A DNA stretch of 64,000 bases from Pseudomonas chlororaphis subsp. piscium. Lineage in GTDB: Bacteria; Pseudomonadota; Gammaproteobacteria; Pseudomonadales; Pseudomonadaceae. Of this stretch, positions 1-9,592 are shown in pieces. The notes beneath the pieces were generated by a model. It was not told where the DNA came from and made no database searches. It worked only from the letters and a program-made list of their open reading frames with translations. Made by a program: the position numbers and the translations under genes. Position 1 is the stretch's first letter, and each line of letters opens with the position of its first letter. The stretch lies in contig NZ_CP027707.1 in assembly GCF_003850345.1 (NCBI RefSeq), forward strand, positions 2,170,001 through 2,234,000, written 5' to 3'.

Positions 1-3000
1 AAATTTGTAGCGATTGGGTTGGCCCTGGATGAGTTTGATCAGCGCCAGCGGGTCCACCGGGGTATCGGCGGCGAACTCGAGACGGCCGCCTTGCGGGCCG
101 CCGTCGACCTTCTTGATGCCCAGTTGCTCGGCCTGCAGTTTCAGCAGGGTCAGGCGTACCAGGTTCTTGGTCGGTTCCGGCAGCAGGCCGAAGCGGTCGA
201 TCATCTCCACTTGCAGGTCTTTCAGGCCGTCCTCGTCGGTGGCCGAGGCGATGCGCTTGTAGAGGATCAGCCGCGCATGCACATCCGGCAGGTAGTCTTC
301 GGGGATCAGCGCCGGCAGGCGCAGGTTGATTTCCGGACCGCCGCCCAGGGGCTGGTCGAGGTTCGGCTGCTCGCCCTTGCGGATGGCTTTCACCGCGCGT
401 TCGAGCATCTCCATATAAAGGGTGAAGCCCACCGCCTGGATCTGACCGCTTTGGCCGTCGCCCAGCAGTTCGCCGGCGCCGCGGATTTCCAGGTCGTTGG
501 TGGCGAGCACGAAGCCGGCGCCGAGGTCCTGGGTATTGGCGATCGCCTCCAGGCGCTTTTCCGCGTCCGGGGTGATTTGCTGGCGCGGTGGCGTCAGCAG
601 GTAGGCGTAGGCCTGGTGGTGACTGCGACCGACCCGGCCGCGCAACTGGTGCAACTGGGCCAGGCCGAACTTGTCGGCGCGCTCGATGATGATGGTGTTG
701 GCGCTCGGCACGTCGATGCCGGTCTCGATGATGGTCGAGGCGATCAGCACGTTGAAGCGCTTGTGGTAGAAGTCGCTCATCACCTGTTCGAGTTCGCGTT
801 CGCGCATCTGCCCGTGGCCGATGCCGATGCGCGCTTCCGGCACCAGTTCGGCGAGGTCGGCGGCGCATTTCTCGATGGTCTTCACATCGTTGTGCAGGTA
901 GTAGACCTGGCCGCCGCGCAGCAGCTCGCGGAGCAGGGCCTCTTTGACCGTGCTCTTGTTCTGCTCCATGACGAAGGTGCGCACCGACAGGCGTCGGGCC
1001 GGCGGCGTGGCGATGATCGACAGGTCGCGCATGCCCGACACTGCCATGTTCAGCGTGCGCGGAATCGGCGTGGCGGTCAGGGTCAGGATGTCGACCTCGC
1101 TGCGCAGGGCCTTGAGCTGCTCTTTCTGGCGCACGCCGAAGCGGTGTTCTTCGTCGATGATCACCAGCCCGAGGTTCTTGATCTTCACATCGTCCTGCAA
1201 CAGCTTGTGGGTGCCGATGACGATGTCGATCTTGCCTTCGGCCAGGTCGGCCACCGCGGCATTCACTTCCTTGGCGGACTTGAAGCGGCTCATCACTTCC
1301 ACGCTCACCGGCCAGTCGGCGAAGCGGTCGCGGAAGCTGTTGTAGTGCTGCTGGGCGAGCAGGGTGGTGGGCACCAGGATCGCCACTTGCCTGCCGCCGT
1401 GCACGGCAATGAAGGCGGCGCGCATCGCCACTTCGGTCTTGCCGAAGCCGACGTCGCCGCAGACCAGGCGATCCATCGGCTTGGCCGCGAGCATGTCCTC
1501 ACGCACCGCTTCGATGGTGGTTTGCTGGTCGGGGGTTTCTTCGAACGGGAAGCCGGCGCTGAAGGTGGCGTAATCGGCTTTCGGGTCGGCGAAGGCATAA
1601 CCTTCGCGGGCCGCGCGGCGAGCGTAGATGTCCAGCAGCTCGGCAGCGACATCGCGCACCTGTTCGGCGGCCTTGCGCTTGGCTTTCTGCCAGGTTTCCG
1701 AACCCAGGCGGTGCAACGGCGCCAGGGCGTCGTCGCTACCGGTGTAGCGGGCGATCAGGTGCAGGTTGGCCACCGGCACATAGAGCTTGGCGCCCTCGGC
1801 GTATTCCAGGGTGAGGAATTCGGCGGCCTGGTTGTCGATTTCCAGGATCGACAGGCCCAGGTAGCGGCCTACGCCGTGATCGATATGCACCACCGGCGCG
1901 CCTTCGCGCAGCTCGGTGAGGTTCTTGATCACCGCATCGTTGTTGGCGTCGGCGCGTTTTTCCCGGCGCCGACGCTGCATCACGCGTTGGCCGAACAGCG
2001 GGCTTTCGGCCACCAGCGCGAGGGCCGGATCGTCCAGCAGCAAGCCTTCGTCCAGCGGCGCGATGGTGATCGCCAGGCGGTCCTTGCCGGCGACGAAGTC
2101 CGGCCAGCTGTCGACGGTCTTCGGTCGCAGCTTCAGGCGTTCCAGCAACTCCAGCAGCACCTCGCGGCGCCCGGCGGATTCGGCGGTGAACAGCACGCGT
2201 CCGGAGAACTCGTCGAGGAAGTTCGCCAGGGCCGCCAGCGGCTGGTTGGCCTTGGCTTCGATGGCGAGGTTGGGCAGGGCCTGCGCCGGGAAGCGCTCGC
2301 GACCACCACCGGCCTCGATGTCCTGCTGGCTGGCGACCACCCGTGGCCAGCTTTTCAGGCGGGCGAAGCAGTCTTCCACCGGCAGGAACAATTCGGCGGG
2401 CGGCAATAAAGGACGGGACGGATCGACGCGGCGTTCTTCGTAACGGTTGCGCACGTCGTTCCAGAAGTTCTCGGCCGCCTGTTCGATGCCCGGCAGGGAG
2501 AACACCTGGGTGTCCTGGGGCAGGTAGTCGAACAGGGTCGAAGTGTCTTCGAAGAACAGCGGCAGGTAATACTCGATGCCGGCCGGGGTGATCCCGCTGC
2601 TCAGGTCCTGGAAGATCGGGCAGCGGCGGAAGTCGACGTCGAAGCGCTCGCGGAAACGGGCCTTGAACCGGGTGACGGCCTCTTTCTGCAGTGGGAATTC
2701 TTTCGCCGGCAGCAGGCGCACCGAATCGACCTTGTCGATGGAGCGCTGGTTTTCCGGATCGAAGGTGCGCAGGGTCTCGATTTCATCGTCGAACAGGTCG
2801 ATGCGATAAGGCAGTTTGCTGCCCATCGGGAACAGGTCGATCAAGGCGCCGCGCACCGCGAACTCGCCGTGCTCGTAGACCGTGTCGACACAGCGATAAC
2901 CGCTGGCTTCCAGGCGGGTACGCATCTGTTCGACATCCAGCTTCTGGCCGATGTCCAGCACCAGGCTGCTGCCCAGCAGGAACTTGGTCGGCGCCAGGCG

Positions 3001-3345
3001 GTGCAGTGCGGTGGTGATCGGCACCACCAGCACACCGTGCTCCAGCTCCGGCAGCCGGTACAGGCTGGCGATTCGCTGGGAGATGATGTCCTGGTGCGGC
3101 GAGAACAGGTCGTAGGGCAGGGTTTCCCAGTCCGGGAAGTGCAGCACGGGCAAATCCGGGGCGAAGAAACTCAGCTCCTGCTCCAGCCGTTCGGCACTTT
3201 GGCTGTCGGCGGTCAGCAGTAGGGTGAAGCGCTTGGCGGCGCTGGCAGCCTCGGCAATGGCCAGGCTGAGGGCGGCACCGGGCAGGTTGCCCCAGTGTTG
3301 TTTGCCGGCGGCGGCAGGGAGTTGCGGTAGACGCAGAACGGGCAC
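1..3345 (-). CDS. mfd: Transcription-repair coupling factor Mfd, 3' end cut by the window
   Basis: Mfd is a DNA translocase that removes RNA polymerase stalled at DNA lesions and recruits UvrA. The frame is open from position 3345 to the window edge, giving 1115 codons; the family is about 1150 residues, so roughly the last 35 are missing. The N-terminal third is the UvrB-like module (SQRIASLYRLPELEHG region). The RNA-polymerase-interaction part follows, and then the helicase core, with Walker A CGDVGFGKTEVA, Walker B IDEEHRFG, motif III TATPIPRTL and the RecG-like LRGRVGRS. The start is GTG (GTG-CCC-GTT-CTG), which gives MPVLRLPQLPAAAGKQHWG; no upstream ATG is compatible with the family N-terminus. 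It is divergent from the gap gene. The identification is certain; the exact start is probable. Confidence 0.96.
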   Translation of the reverse strand, partial: MPVLRLPQLPAAAGKQHWGNLPGAALSLAIAEAASAAKRFTLLLTADSQSAERLEQELSFFAPDLPVLHFPDWETLPYDLFSPHQDIISQRIASLYRLPELEHGVLVVPITTALHRLAPTKFLLGSSLVLDIGQKLDVEQMRTRLEASGYRCVDTVYEHGEFAVRGALIDLFPMGSKLPYRIDLFDDEIETLRTFDPENQRSIDKVDSVRLLPAKEFPLQKEAVTRFKARFRERFDVDFRRCPIFQDLSSGITPAGIEYYLPLFFEDTSTLFDYLPQDTQVFSLPGIEQAAENFWNDVRNRYEERRVDPSRPLLPPAELFLPVEDCFARLKSWPRVVASQQDIEAGGGRERFPAQALPNLAIEAKANQPLAALANFLDEFSGRVLFTAESAGRREVLLELLERLKLRPKTVDSWPDFVAGKDRLAITIAPLDEGLLLDDPALALVAESPLFGQRVMQRRRREKRADANNDAVIKNLTELREGAPVVHIDHGVGRYLGLSILEIDNQAAEFLTLEYAEGAKLYVPVANLHLIARYTGSDDALAPLHRLGSETWQKAKRKAAEQVRDVAAELLDIYARRAAREGYAFADPKADYATFSAGFPFEETPDQQTTIEAVREDMLAAKPMDRLVCGDVGFGKTEVAMRAAFIAVHGGRQVAILVPTTLLAQQHYNSFRDRFADWPVSVEVMSRFKSAKEVNAAVADLAEGKIDIVIGTHKLLQDDVKIKNLGLVIIDEEHRFGVRQKEQLKALRSEVDILTLTATPIPRTLNMAVSGMRDLSIIATPPARRLSVRTFVMEQNKSTVKEALLRELLRGGQVYYLHNDVKTIEKCAADLAELVPEARIGIGHGQMRERELEQVMSDFYHKRFNVLIASTIIETGIDVPSANTIIIERADKFGLAQLHQLRGRVGRSHHQAYAYLLTPPRQQITPDAEKRLEAIANTQDLGAGFVLATNDLEIRGAGELLGDGQSGQIQAVGFTLYMEMLERAVKAIRKGEQPNLDQPLGGGPEINLRLPALIPEDYLPDVHARLILYKRIASATDEDGLKDLQVEMIDRFGLLPEPTKNLVRLTLLKLQAEQLGIKKVDGGPQGGRLEFAADTPVDPLALIKLIQGQPNRYKF

Positions 3346-3642
3346 GGAAGGTTGAGCTCCAGCGTTGCGACAAAGTCGGTAATTGTAGCGGTCCGGCGTA
3401 CCGGCTGTCAGTTGCTGATGTGTCTATTACGCGGTTGTGGAAAATGTAGTGGTTATGACAAAAAAACACGTTTTTTGGTGGGAAATGTAGTGCCGAATCG
3501 GCGCGGTGTTACGGAGGGTTACAGACAACGCTGGGTTGCCGCGCAAAATGAGGCCTTTCTGAAACCCGCGTATTTACTGGGCTGGAGCGGGGCGTGATTT
3601 TTCCGGATGGCGTTTTGTTACGTTCTGCGCGACAGGCGCGCA

Positions 3643-3671
3643 TTGCTACGCAGGGGACTCGGCGGCATAAT
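3643..3671 (+). promoter_or_regulatory. Candidate sigma-70 promoter of gap
   Basis: A TTGCTA -35 box (3643-3648) and a CATAAT -10 box (3666-3671) are separated by 17 bases and lie about 40 bases upstream of the GTG start of gap. The mfd-gap interval (3346-3710) otherwise holds no gene; the divergent mfd promoter must also lie in it, but I cannot place it. Confidence 0.4.
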
Positions 3672-3710
3672 GTAGCCCCTTTTTTCAGCCCCTACATGTG
3701 GAAGGTTCCC

Positions 3711-5159
3711 GTGACTCAGAAGCCCGACCAGTGTCTTGGTGAATGGATCGACCGTGAAGCGCTCGCAGAAGCGATGATTCCGCTTATCGGTCAGCTCTAC
3801 CGCAATAACAATGTGGTGAGTTCGATCTATGGCCGCAGCCTGATCAACCAGTCTGTCATCGCGATTCTCAAAGCTCACCGCTTTGCTCGCCATCGTTCTT
3901 CCGACGATAGCGAACTCTCCGTCCACGAAACATTCCCACTGCTCAAGGCTATGAGCGAGCTCAAGCTCGGCGCTGCCTCGGTGGACCTGGGCAAGTTGGC
4001 GTTCAAATTCCGCAACGAAGGCAATGGCCGCACCGCCGAGCAATTCGTTCGCGAAGAGCTGGCTGACGTGGTTGGCCAGCAGAACGCTTCGCCCCGCAAA
4101 GGCACCGACGTGGTCCTGTACGGCTTCGGTCGTATCGGCCGTCTGCTGGCGCGCATCCTGATCGAGAAAACCGGTGGTGGCGATGGCCTGCGCCTGCGTG
4201 CCATCGTGGTGCGCAAAGGCGCCGAAAACGACCTGACCAAGCGCGCCAGCCTGCTGCGTCGCGACTCGGTGCACGGTTCGTTCAACGGCACCATCACCAT
4301 CGACGAAGCCAACAACACCATCACCGCCAACGGCAACCTGATCCAGGTTATCTACGCGAAGAACCCGACCGAGGTGGACTACACCCAGTACGGCATCAAA
4401 GACGCGCTGCTGGTGGACAACACCGGTGTATGGCGTGACGCCGATGGCCTGGGTCAGCACCTGGCCTGCCCGGGTATCGACCGCGTCGTTCTGACCGCGC
4501 CTGGCAAAGGCAAGCTGAAGAACATCGTTCACGGTATCAACCACGCTGAAATCACCGCTGACGACAAGATCGTGTCCGCCGCTTCCTGCACCACCAACGC
4601 CATCGTGCCGGTGCTCAAGGCAGTGAACGACAAGTTCGGCATCGTCAACGGTCACGTCGAAACCGTTCACTCGTATACCAACGACCAGAACCTGATCGAC
4701 AATTTCCACAAGGGCGATCGTCGTGGCCGTAGCGCCGCGCTGAACATGGTCATCACCGAGACCGGTGCTGCTACCGCTGCTGCCAAGGCCCTGCCTGAGC
4801 TGGCCGGCAAGCTGACCGGTAACGCGATCCGCGTTCCGACGCCAAACGTGTCGATGGCCATTCTCAACCTGAACCTTGAGAAAGCCGCTACCCGTGAAGA
4901 GATGAACGAGTACCTGCGCTACATGGCGCTGCACTCCGATCTGCACAAGCAAATCGACTTCGTCAATTCCCAGGAAGTGGTTTCCACCGACTTCGTCGGC
5001 TCGCGCCACGCCGGTGTGGTGGACGCTGAAGCGACCATCACCCAGGATAACCGCGTTGTGCTGTACGTCTGGTACGACAACGAATTCGGTTACAGCTGCC
5101 AGGTGGTTCGCGTGATGGAAGACATGGCTGGTGTGAACCCGCCTGCGTTCCCGCGCTAA
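3711..5159 (+). CDS. gap: Glyceraldehyde-3-phosphate dehydrogenase with N-terminal extension
   Basis: This cytosolic enzyme oxidises glyceraldehyde-3-phosphate with NAD(P) in glycolysis or gluconeogenesis. The protein has 482 residues, against about 335 for ordinary GAPDH. The extra ~130 N-terminal residues are hydrophilic and helical (DREALAEAMIPLIGQLYRNN). The catalytic part begins near residue 130 with the dinucleotide motif GFGRIG and carries the active-site SCTTN (Cys near residue 293), the HSYTNDQN stretch, and WYDNEFGYS near the end. The start chosen is GTG 3711, because GGAAGG lies 5 bases upstream; an in-frame ATG at 3696 has no ribosome-binding site. As I recall, the same long form sits beside mfd in P. 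aeruginosa (PA3001). The role of the extension is unknown. A strong terminator follows. Confidence 0.93.
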   Translation: MTQKPDQCLGEWIDREALAEAMIPLIGQLYRNNNVVSSIYGRSLINQSVIAILKAHRFARHRSSDDSELSVHETFPLLKAMSELKLGAASVDLGKLAFKFRNEGNGRTAEQFVREELADVVGQQNASPRKGTDVVLYGFGRIGRLLARILIEKTGGGDGLRLRAIVVRKGAENDLTKRASLLRRDSVHGSFNGTITIDEANNTITANGNLIQVIYAKNPTEVDYTQYGIKDALLVDNTGVWRDADGLGQHLACPGIDRVVLTAPGKGKLKNIVHGINHAEITADDKIVSAASCTTNAIVPVLKAVNDKFGIVNGHVETVHSYTNDQNLIDNFHKGDRRGRSAALNMVITETGAATAAAKALPELAGKLTGNAIRVPTPNVSMAILNLNLEKAATREEMNEYLRYMALHSDLHKQIDFVNSQEVVSTDFVGSRHAGVVDAEATITQDNRVVLYVWYDNEFGYSCQVVRVMEDMAGVNPPAFPR

Positions 5160-5179
5160 GCCTTAGCCGCACATGAAAA

Positions 5180-5205
5180 CGCCCCGACTTGTCGGGGCGT
5201 TTTTG
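5180..5205 (+). terminator. Rho-independent terminator after gap
   Basis: The stem CGCCCCGA / TCGGGGCG closes a small loop and is followed by TTTTTG, 20 bases after the gap stop codon. Confidence 0.9.
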
Positions 5206-5247
5206 TTTGTGGCGTTTGCTTGGGTGCGCTTGTATCTGCTTGGGTGT

Positions 5248-5297
5248 TATCGCGGGCAAGCCTCGCTCCTACAGAAGCATGAGGTTGCCCGCGATAG
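5248..5297. repeat. REP element (imperfect palindrome)
   Basis: The arms TATCGCGGGCAA and TTGCCCGCGATA surround gcctcgctcctacag. This is the common extragenic palindrome of fluorescent pseudomonads. It lies between the gap terminator and the 3' end of the convergent MFS gene. Confidence 0.85.
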
Positions 5298-5304
5298 CGT
5301 CCTG

Positions 5305-6603
5305 TCAGGCGCCATCGGCTACCGCTGCTTGTGCACTGCGCAGTTCGTGGCGATTGCCGCGGAACAGCACCAGGGTTGCGATCAGGCCCAGCACCGCCGC
5401 GCCGCTGAGCCAGATGCCCGGCGCCGCCTTGTTGTCCAGCACATGGATCAGGTAGGTGCAGGCCGCCGGCGTGAAGCCGCCAAAGGTGGCGGTCGCCAGG
5501 CTGTAGGCCAGGGAGAAACCGGTGGTGCGTACTTCAACCGGCATGATCTCGGTGAGGGCCACCACCATGGCGCCGTTGTAAGAGCCATAGAGGAAGGACA
5601 GCCACAGCTCGACGATCAACAGGTGACTGAAGCTCGGGTTGGCCGCCAGCCAGGACAGTGCCGGGTAAGCCGTCAGGATCGCCAGGACGGTCGCCGCCAG
5701 CAGCAGCGGCTTGCGCCCGACCTTGTCCGAGACGGCGCCCATCACCGGCAGCCAGAAGAAGTTCGACAGGCCGATGCACACGGTGACCAGCAGAGCGTCC
5801 AGGTCCGACAGCTGTAGTTCGGCCTTGCCGAAGGTCGGGGTGTAGGCGGTGATCAGGTAGAAGGACACGGTGGTCATCACCACCAGCGCCATGCCGGCCA
5901 GGACGATGCCGAAGTTCTGGCCGATGGAGCGGATGATTTCCTGCAGGGTAGGGCGGTGTTTGCGTGCCTGGAACTCTGGGGTTTCTTCCAGCGAGCGACG
6001 GATCATGAAGATCGCCGGCACTATCATGCAGCCCACCAGGAACGGCACGCGCCAGCCCCAGTCGCCCATTTGCTCCGGGCTCAGCCAGTGGTTCAGGCCC
6101 ACGCCCAGCAGGCCGGCGAAGACCACGGCGGCCTGTTGGCTTGCCGATTGCCAGCTGACGAAGAAGCCTTTGCGGCCCGGGGTGGAGATTTCCGCCAGGT
6201 AAACCGAGACGCCCCCTAGCTCCACCCCGGCAGAGAAGCCCTGCAACAAGCGGCCGAGCAGCACCAGCAACGGCGCGGCGACGCCGAGGGTGGCATAACC
6301 CGGGACGCAGGCGATCAGCACGGTGCCCGCTGCCATGAGCAGCAGGGTGATGATCAGGCCCCGGCGCCGACCATGGCGGTCGATATAGGCGCCGAGAAAG
6401 ATCGCGCCCAGAGGGCGCATCAGGAAGCCGGCGCCGAAGGTCGCCAGCGACAGCATCAATGACGCGAAAGCACTGTCGGCAGGGAAGAAGGTCTTGGCGA
6501 TGGCCGTGGCGTAGAAGCCGTAGACCATGAAGTCGAACATCTCCAGAAAGTTGCCGCTGACAACGCGAAAGATCGCCTTGCCTTTGCCCGTGGTCGTGGA
6601 CAT
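5305..6603 (-). CDS. MFS metabolite:proton symporter, CitA/TcuC (citrate or tricarballylate) type
   Basis: This inner-membrane protein of about 432 residues and 12 membrane segments belongs to the MHS branch of the major facilitator superfamily. It matches the remembered E. coli/Salmonella CitA sequence almost along its length: [72 protein letters not shown], and the second-half motif [11 protein letters not shown]. Citrate or tricarballylate with protons is therefore the likely substrate; which of the two cannot be read from sequence. The ATG at 6603 is chosen; an in-frame GTG three codons upstream (6612) is possible. It stands alone on its strand, between gap and apbE, where P. aeruginosa has aroP1 and the nqr operon. 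No tcuA/tcuB or citrate sensor genes are adjacent. Confidence 0.88.
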   Translation of the reverse strand: MSTTTGKGKAIFRVVSGNFLEMFDFMVYGFYATAIAKTFFPADSAFASLMLSLATFGAGFLMRPLGAIFLGAYIDRHGRRRGLIITLLLMAAGTVLIACVPGYATLGVAAPLLVLLGRLLQGFSAGVELGGVSVYLAEISTPGRKGFFVSWQSASQQAAVVFAGLLGVGLNHWLSPEQMGDWGWRVPFLVGCMIVPAIFMIRRSLEETPEFQARKHRPTLQEIIRSIGQNFGIVLAGMALVVMTTVSFYLITAYTPTFGKAELQLSDLDALLVTVCIGLSNFFWLPVMGAVSDKVGRKPLLLAATVLAILTAYPALSWLAANPSFSHLLIVELWLSFLYGSYNGAMVVALTEIMPVEVRTTGFSLAYSLATATFGGFTPAACTYLIHVLDNKAAPGIWLSGAAVLGLIATLVLFRGNRHELRSAQAAVADGA

Positions 6604-6928
6604 TTTATTCACTCACTTTGGCTATTTTGTTAGCGATCCCTGGTCGTTATCCGTCCTGGTTGCACGGTCTGGGACGGCTAAGCCGCGGGCCAGACAGTTT
6701 GTAACAATATGTGTATGGATCTGCCGAGGCAACAAAAACTCTTAGCTTGCTTGCTAAGTAGATGGAAGGCTTGGGATTTATTGCCAGTCAACTCGCCGAA
6801 TAAACCCGCAGGAGCGAGCTCGCGATGGGCAGGGTTAGACCTGCATCAAATCCGCGGTGGCTGCCGCATAATGGCCCGCCCTGGTCGGACGAAGCCGAGG
6901 GGGAAATCGATTGTCGGGAGGCGAAGCT
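6604..6928. other. Gene-free divergent intergenic region citA-like / apbE
   Basis: About 325 bases between two divergent genes. I find no coding frame of normal composition. Positions 6811-6831 (aggagcgagctcgcgatggg) look like a REP element lacking the internal AAGC/GCTT step. Both promoters must lie here, but no box pair is convincing. Confidence 0.5.
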
Positions 6929-7954
6929 TTGCTGGGTGGATCTTGGGTTCGAGGGTGGCTTCCTGTTGTCTTGGTCATGGCCCTGGCTGGATGTGATCGG
7001 GGCGATTCGCTGGAAAGTTTCGGCGGCCCGACCATGGGCAGCACCTACTCGATCAAGTACGTGAGGCGGGCAGGCCAGGCCGCGCCGAGCGAGGTGCAGA
7101 CCCAGGTCGAGCAGATACTCGCGGAGGTCGACCGGCAGATGTCGACCTATCGCAGCGACTCGGACATCGAACGTTTCAACGATCTGCCGGCCAATAGCTG
7201 CCAGGCGATGCCGGTGGCGGTCTTGCGCTTGATCGAGGTGGGCCAGCAATTGTCGCGGGACAGCCAGGGCTCCTTCGATCTGACGGTCGAGCCCTTGCTC
7301 AATCTCTGGGGCTTCGGCCCGCAGGGGCGCGGGGAGATGGTGCCGAGCGATGAGGCACTGGCGCAGGCGCGGCAACGAGTCGGCTATACCCATCTGCGCA
7401 TCGAGGGCGACCGGCTGTGCAAGGACGCCGCGGTCGAGGTGGACTTCAACAGCATCGCCGCCGGTTATGCGGTGGACCGGATTGCCGCCAGGCTCGCGGA
7501 AATGGGCATTGACAGTTACCTGGCCGAAGCCACGGGCGAGCTCAAGGCAGTCGGCAGGAAACCCGACGGTTCGGCCTGGCGCATAGCCCTGGAGGAGCCG
7601 CGGGACGATCGACAGGTGGCCGAGCGGGTCATAGCTGTCGACGGTTATGGGGTTTCGACTTCCGGCGACTACCGCAATTATTTCCAGCGCGACGGGCAGC
7701 GTTATTCCCACACCTTCGACGCCCGTACCGGCAGGCCTGTCGAGCATGGGCTGGCCTCGGTCACGGTGATTCATCCCGCGGCCGTGATGGCCGATGGTCT
7801 GTCGACCCTGTTGTTGATCCTTGGCCCCGAGCGCGGTTGGGACTACGCAGAAAAACACGATATCGCCGCATTTTTTGTGATTCGCGCCGATACAGGCTTC
7901 GTCACACGCAGCAATCGCGCGTTTGATCGCCTGTTTGCCGGACAAAAGCAGTAA
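6929..7954 (+). CDS. apbE: FAD:protein FMN transferase ApbE (lipoprotein)
   Basis: ApbE covalently attaches FMN, taken from FAD, to threonine of periplasm-facing flavoproteins such as NqrB/NqrC, RnfD/RnfG and NosR. About 341 residues. The N-terminus is a signal peptide ending in the lipobox LAGC, so the mature protein is probably an anchored lipoprotein. Family motifs seen are GPTMGSTYSI, the VDRQMSTYRSDSDI stretch, VDFNSIAAGYAVD, TGELKAVGRKPDG, TSGDYRNYF, HTFDARTGRP and the late AVMADGLSTLL. The TTG at 6929 is preferred because GGGAGG lies 7 bases upstream; a TTG at 6911 is in frame but has no such site. In related genomes the gene closes the nqr operon. Here no nqr gene and no nqrM is present, so its targets must be encoded elsewhere. 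It precedes sthA by 200 bases. Confidence 0.92.
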   Translation: MLGGSWVRGWLPVVLVMALAGCDRGDSLESFGGPTMGSTYSIKYVRRAGQAAPSEVQTQVEQILAEVDRQMSTYRSDSDIERFNDLPANSCQAMPVAVLRLIEVGQQLSRDSQGSFDLTVEPLLNLWGFGPQGRGEMVPSDEALAQARQRVGYTHLRIEGDRLCKDAAVEVDFNSIAAGYAVDRIAARLAEMGIDSYLAEATGELKAVGRKPDGSAWRIALEEPRDDRQVAERVIAVDGYGVSTSGDYRNYFQRDGQRYSHTFDARTGRPVEHGLASVTVIHPAAVMADGLSTLLLILGPERGWDYAEKHDIAAFFVIRADTGFVTRSNRAFDRLFAGQKQ

Positions 7955-8155
7955 TCTTGCGCGGTGCCGCGGCGCGATGTCGCAGGCAAAAGTAGCCGGC
8001 GACGCGACCAAGGGTTAATGTGCGCGGCGTTGACGCTTCTATAGACTGTGCCCGGGTTCGTAACCGAGCCAAATTGATCCTTCATGCCGCTGGCCGCGAC
8101 ATGATTTAGCCGCAGGCGCCACATCGGGTGCCGCGGCCTGTTCTGAGGAGTACGC

Positions 8156-9550
8156 ATGGCTGTCTACAACTACGACGTAGTGGTGCTGGGTTCAGGCCCC
8201 GCTGGAGAAGGTGCGGCGATGAACGCCGCGAAAGCAGGACGCAAGGTAGCGATGGTCGATAGCCGTCGCCAGGTCGGCGGTAACTGCACCCACCTGGGCA
8301 CCATCCCGTCCAAGGCCTTGCGTCACTCGGTCCGGCAGATCATGCAGTTCAACACCAACCCGATGTTCCGGGCCATCGGCGAGCCGCGCTGGTTCTCATT
8401 CCCCGACGTACTGAAAAGCGCCGAGAAGGTCATCTCCAAGCAGGTGGCCTCGCGCACCGGCTACTACGCGCGTAACCGGGTCGACGTGTTCTTCGGCACC
8501 GGCAGCTTCGCCGACGAGCAGACCATCGAAGTGGTCTGCGCCAACGGTGTGGTCGAGAAACTGGTGGCCAAGCACATCATCATCGCCACCGGCTCGCGTC
8601 CGTATCGCCCGGCCGATATCGATTTCCACCACCCGCGCATCTACGATAGCGACACCATCCTCAGCCTCGGCCACACCCCGCGCAAACTCATCGTTTACGG
8701 CGCTGGCGTGATCGGCTGTGAATACGCCTCGATCTTCAGTGGCCTGGGGGTACTGGTCGAGCTGGTGGACAACCGCGGCCAGTTGCTGAGCTTCCTGGAT
8801 TCCGAGATCTCCCAGGCGCTGAGCTACCACTTCAGCAACAACAACATCACCGTGCGCCACAACGAGGAATACGACCGCGTCGAAGGCCTCGACAATGGCG
8901 TGATCCTGCACCTCAAGTCGGGCAAGAAGATCAAGGCCGACGCCTTGCTCTGGTGCAATGGCCGGACCGGCAACACCGATCGGCTGGGCATGGAAAACAT
9001 CGGGGTCAAGGTCAACAGCCGTGGCCAGATCGAGGTGGACGAGAACTACCGCACCTGCGTGCCGAACATCTACGGCGCCGGTGACGTGATCGGCTGGCCG
9101 AGCCTGGCCAGTGCCGCCCATGACCAGGGTCGTTCGGCCGCCGGCAGCATCGTCGACAACGGCAGCTGGCGCTTCGTCAACGATGTACCGACCGGGATCT
9201 ACACCATTCCGGAGATCAGCTCGATCGGCAAGAACGAGCAGGAGCTGACCCAGGCCAAGGTGCCGTACGAAGTGGGCAAGGCCTTCTTCAAGAGCATGGC
9301 CCGCGCGCAGATCGCCGGTGAGCCGCAAGGCATGCTGAAGATCCTGTTCCACCGCGAAACCCTGGAAGTCCTGGGCGTGCACTGCTTCGGCTACCAGGCT
9401 TCGGAAATCGTGCACATCGGTCAGGCGATCATGAACCAGCCGGGCGAACTCAATACCCTGAAGTACTTCGTCAACACCACGTTCAACTACCCGACCATGG
9501 CCGAAGCCTATCGGGTAGCCGCTTACGACGGCCTCAACCGGCTTTTTTGA
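8156..9550 (+). CDS. sthA: Soluble pyridine nucleotide transhydrogenase
   Basis: SthA is an FAD flavoprotein of the cytosol that passes reducing equivalents between NADPH and NAD, mainly reoxidising excess NADPH. It has 464 residues, the usual length. The FAD motif [21 protein letters not shown] opens the protein. The segment [18 protein letters not shown] is diagnostic, because the second redox cysteine of the glutathione-reductase family is replaced (Cys-x4-Thr). The NAD-binding [13 protein letters not shown] and the FAD motif [16 protein letters not shown] follow. The ATG is preceded by TGAGGAG. It is followed, convergently, by a glycerophosphodiesterase gene; the 40-base interval contains a GC-rich inverted repeat (CCGGCCGG) but no U tract. 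Confidence 0.97.
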   Translation: MAVYNYDVVVLGSGPAGEGAAMNAAKAGRKVAMVDSRRQVGGNCTHLGTIPSKALRHSVRQIMQFNTNPMFRAIGEPRWFSFPDVLKSAEKVISKQVASRTGYYARNRVDVFFGTGSFADEQTIEVVCANGVVEKLVAKHIIIATGSRPYRPADIDFHHPRIYDSDTILSLGHTPRKLIVYGAGVIGCEYASIFSGLGVLVELVDNRGQLLSFLDSEISQALSYHFSNNNITVRHNEEYDRVEGLDNGVILHLKSGKKIKADALLWCNGRTGNTDRLGMENIGVKVNSRGQIEVDENYRTCVPNIYGAGDVIGWPSLASAAHDQGRSAAGSIVDNGSWRFVNDVPTGIYTIPEISSIGKNEQELTQAKVPYEVGKAFFKSMARAQIAGEPQGMLKILFHRETLEVLGVHCFGYQASEIVHIGQAIMNQPGELNTLKYFVNTTFNYPTMAEAYRVAAYDGLNRLF

Positions 9551-9592
9551 GCGACTCCGGCCGGTGGCCTGAGCCGGCCGGGGAGACCGATT

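Noticed and set aside
19..2409. A 796-codon open frame on the plus strand
   Set aside because: It is antisense to mfd; its Gln/His/Val/Arg-rich composition is the usual shadow of a GC-rich gene and it has no domain.
3618..5009. A 463-codon minus-strand frame
   Set aside because: Antisense to gap, with shadow composition.
9551..9592. CCGGCCGG inverted repeat after sthA as a terminator
   Set aside because: The repeat is real, but there is no T run on either strand; too weak to call.
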